64,000 bases of DNA from NCBI GenBank assembly GCA_015057585.1, contig SVEF01000003.1, positions 1 to 64,000 on the forward strand, read 5' to 3'. The notes under the pieces were generated by a model. It was not told where the DNA came from and made no database searches. It was given only the letters and a program-made list of their open reading frames with translations. This document shows, one piece after another, positions 63,536 to 64,000 of the stretch (position 1 is its first letter; the number at the start of each line of letters is the position of its first letter). Made by a program: the position numbers and the translations under genes. This DNA comes from Lachnospiraceae bacterium (GTDB lineage Bacteria; Bacillota; Clostridia; Lachnospirales; Lachnospiraceae).

Positions 63536-64000
63536 TGTTATCCATACAACACTTAACCAAAATATATAAAGGCGGCAAAAAAGCTGTCTCCGATGTATCC
63601 CTTACCGTTAATGCCGGCGATATCTGTGCCTTCATCGGTCACAACGGCGCAGGAAAAACTTCCACTATCAAATGTGTGGTCGGAATCCATGGTTTTGACG
63701 AAGGCGAAATTTTCATCGACGGAATGTCCGTAAAAACACAACCGCTCGAATGTAAAAAAATCACCGCCTACATTCCGGACAATCCGGATTTATACGAATA
63801 CTTAACCGGCATCCAGTACTTAAATTTCATTGCCGACATATTCGGCCTGACCGCCGCAGAGCGCGAAGACCGGATCAAAAAGGAAGCTGCTGACTTCGAA
63901 ATCGAAGCCGCCCTCGGCGATTTGATTTCTTCCTATTCCCACGGCATGAAGCAAAAGCTTGCCATCATCAGCGCGCTAATTCACAAGCCAAAGCTTCTCA
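63535..64000 (+). CDS. ABC transporter ATP-binding protein, cut by the window end
   Basis: The first 155 residues of an ABC-2-type ATPase. Walker A GHNGAGKTT (about 36-44), the Q-loop region YIPDNPDLYEYLTG and a signature SYSHGMKQKL (the usual LSGGQ replaced by SHGMKQ, common in this group) are visible. The Walker B lies beyond the end. The gene starts at the MerR stop (TAATG overlap), so it is the transporter controlled by that regulator. A permease gene should follow. Confidence 0.9.
   Translation, partial: MLSIQHLTKIYKGGKKAVSDVSLTVNAGDICAFIGHNGAGKTSTIKCVVGIHGFDEGEIFIDGMSVKTQPLECKKITAYIPDNPDLYEYLTGIQYLNFIADIFGLTAAEREDRIKKEAADFEIEAALGDLISSYSHGMKQKLAIISALIHKPKLL

Overview
The window looks like a chromosomal segment from a gut-type Lachnospiraceae (Clostridia, Bacillota). 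The grounds are consensus sigma-A promoters with 16-19 bp spacers, strong AGGAGG ribosome binding sites, a Pro/Thr-rich '[10 protein letters not shown]' linker typical of cell-surface proteins in this family, several glycan-use clusters (GPH-type sugar symporters, GH3, GH5, GH13, rhamnosidase, DUF2264), an anaerobic glycerol cluster with a DUF1667 protein, and a GMP synthase lacking its glutaminase domain. No rRNA, tRNA, insertion sequence, integrase or CRISPR array was seen. The last gene runs off the right end.

Layout. 0-5 kb, minus strand: a frameshifted nuclease-like remnant, an ArsC/Spx-like protein, a methyltransferase, a chimeric vWA protein that has lost its metal-binding motif, a hipBA toxin-antitoxin pair with a promoter-flanking operator, and a metallophosphoesterase. 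5-11 kb: a glycerol cluster (glpK, DUF1667 protein, two FAD oxidoreductases, a small membrane protein) and a WYL regulator. 11-22 kb: two chemoreceptors, a NUDIX hydrolase and a DUF2971 protein (plus strand), a 182-bp hairpin, a lipoprotein, and a sugar ABC importer without its own ATPase. 21-31 kb: a glycan cluster (AraC regulator, DUF2264 protein, esterase, symporter) divergent from a type-B esterase, then a membrane-anchored GH5 enzyme.

30-44 kb: carB; a 135-bp hairpin element; an ABC-F protein behind an attenuator-type leader peptide; an AbiF-type HEPN ribonuclease gene preceded by its own small-RNA unit and, further upstream, by a promoter whose spacer holds a perfect LexA box; three tandem DUF2812 membrane proteins with a PadR regulator and a lipoprotein, driven by one promoter with two identical operators; a second long hairpin sharing its apical loop motif with the one after carB; then mmsA divergent from a MarR gene that carries three operators at an exact 16-bp period.

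44-64 kb: DegV, an aminotransferase, a repeat-bearing convergent gap, a GH13 glucosidase, an NSS transporter, the GMP synthase ATP-pyrophosphatase subunit, an acyltransferase, a plus-strand catabolic cluster (rhamnosidase, symporter, PIG-L deacetylase, GH3, HAD), a secreted protein with two peptidoglycan-binding domains and two papain/CHAP-like domains of which one is degenerate, and a MerR regulator with membrane helices and a zinc ribbon that overlaps an ABC ATPase gene.

The best candidates for new biology are the AbiF/ncRNA/LexA-box locus (36.1-37.3 kb), the hairpin family with conserved loop but unrelated stems (33.7 and 42.1 kb), the DUF2812-PadR operon (37.3-42.0 kb), and the ABC-F leader peptide (35.7 kb).
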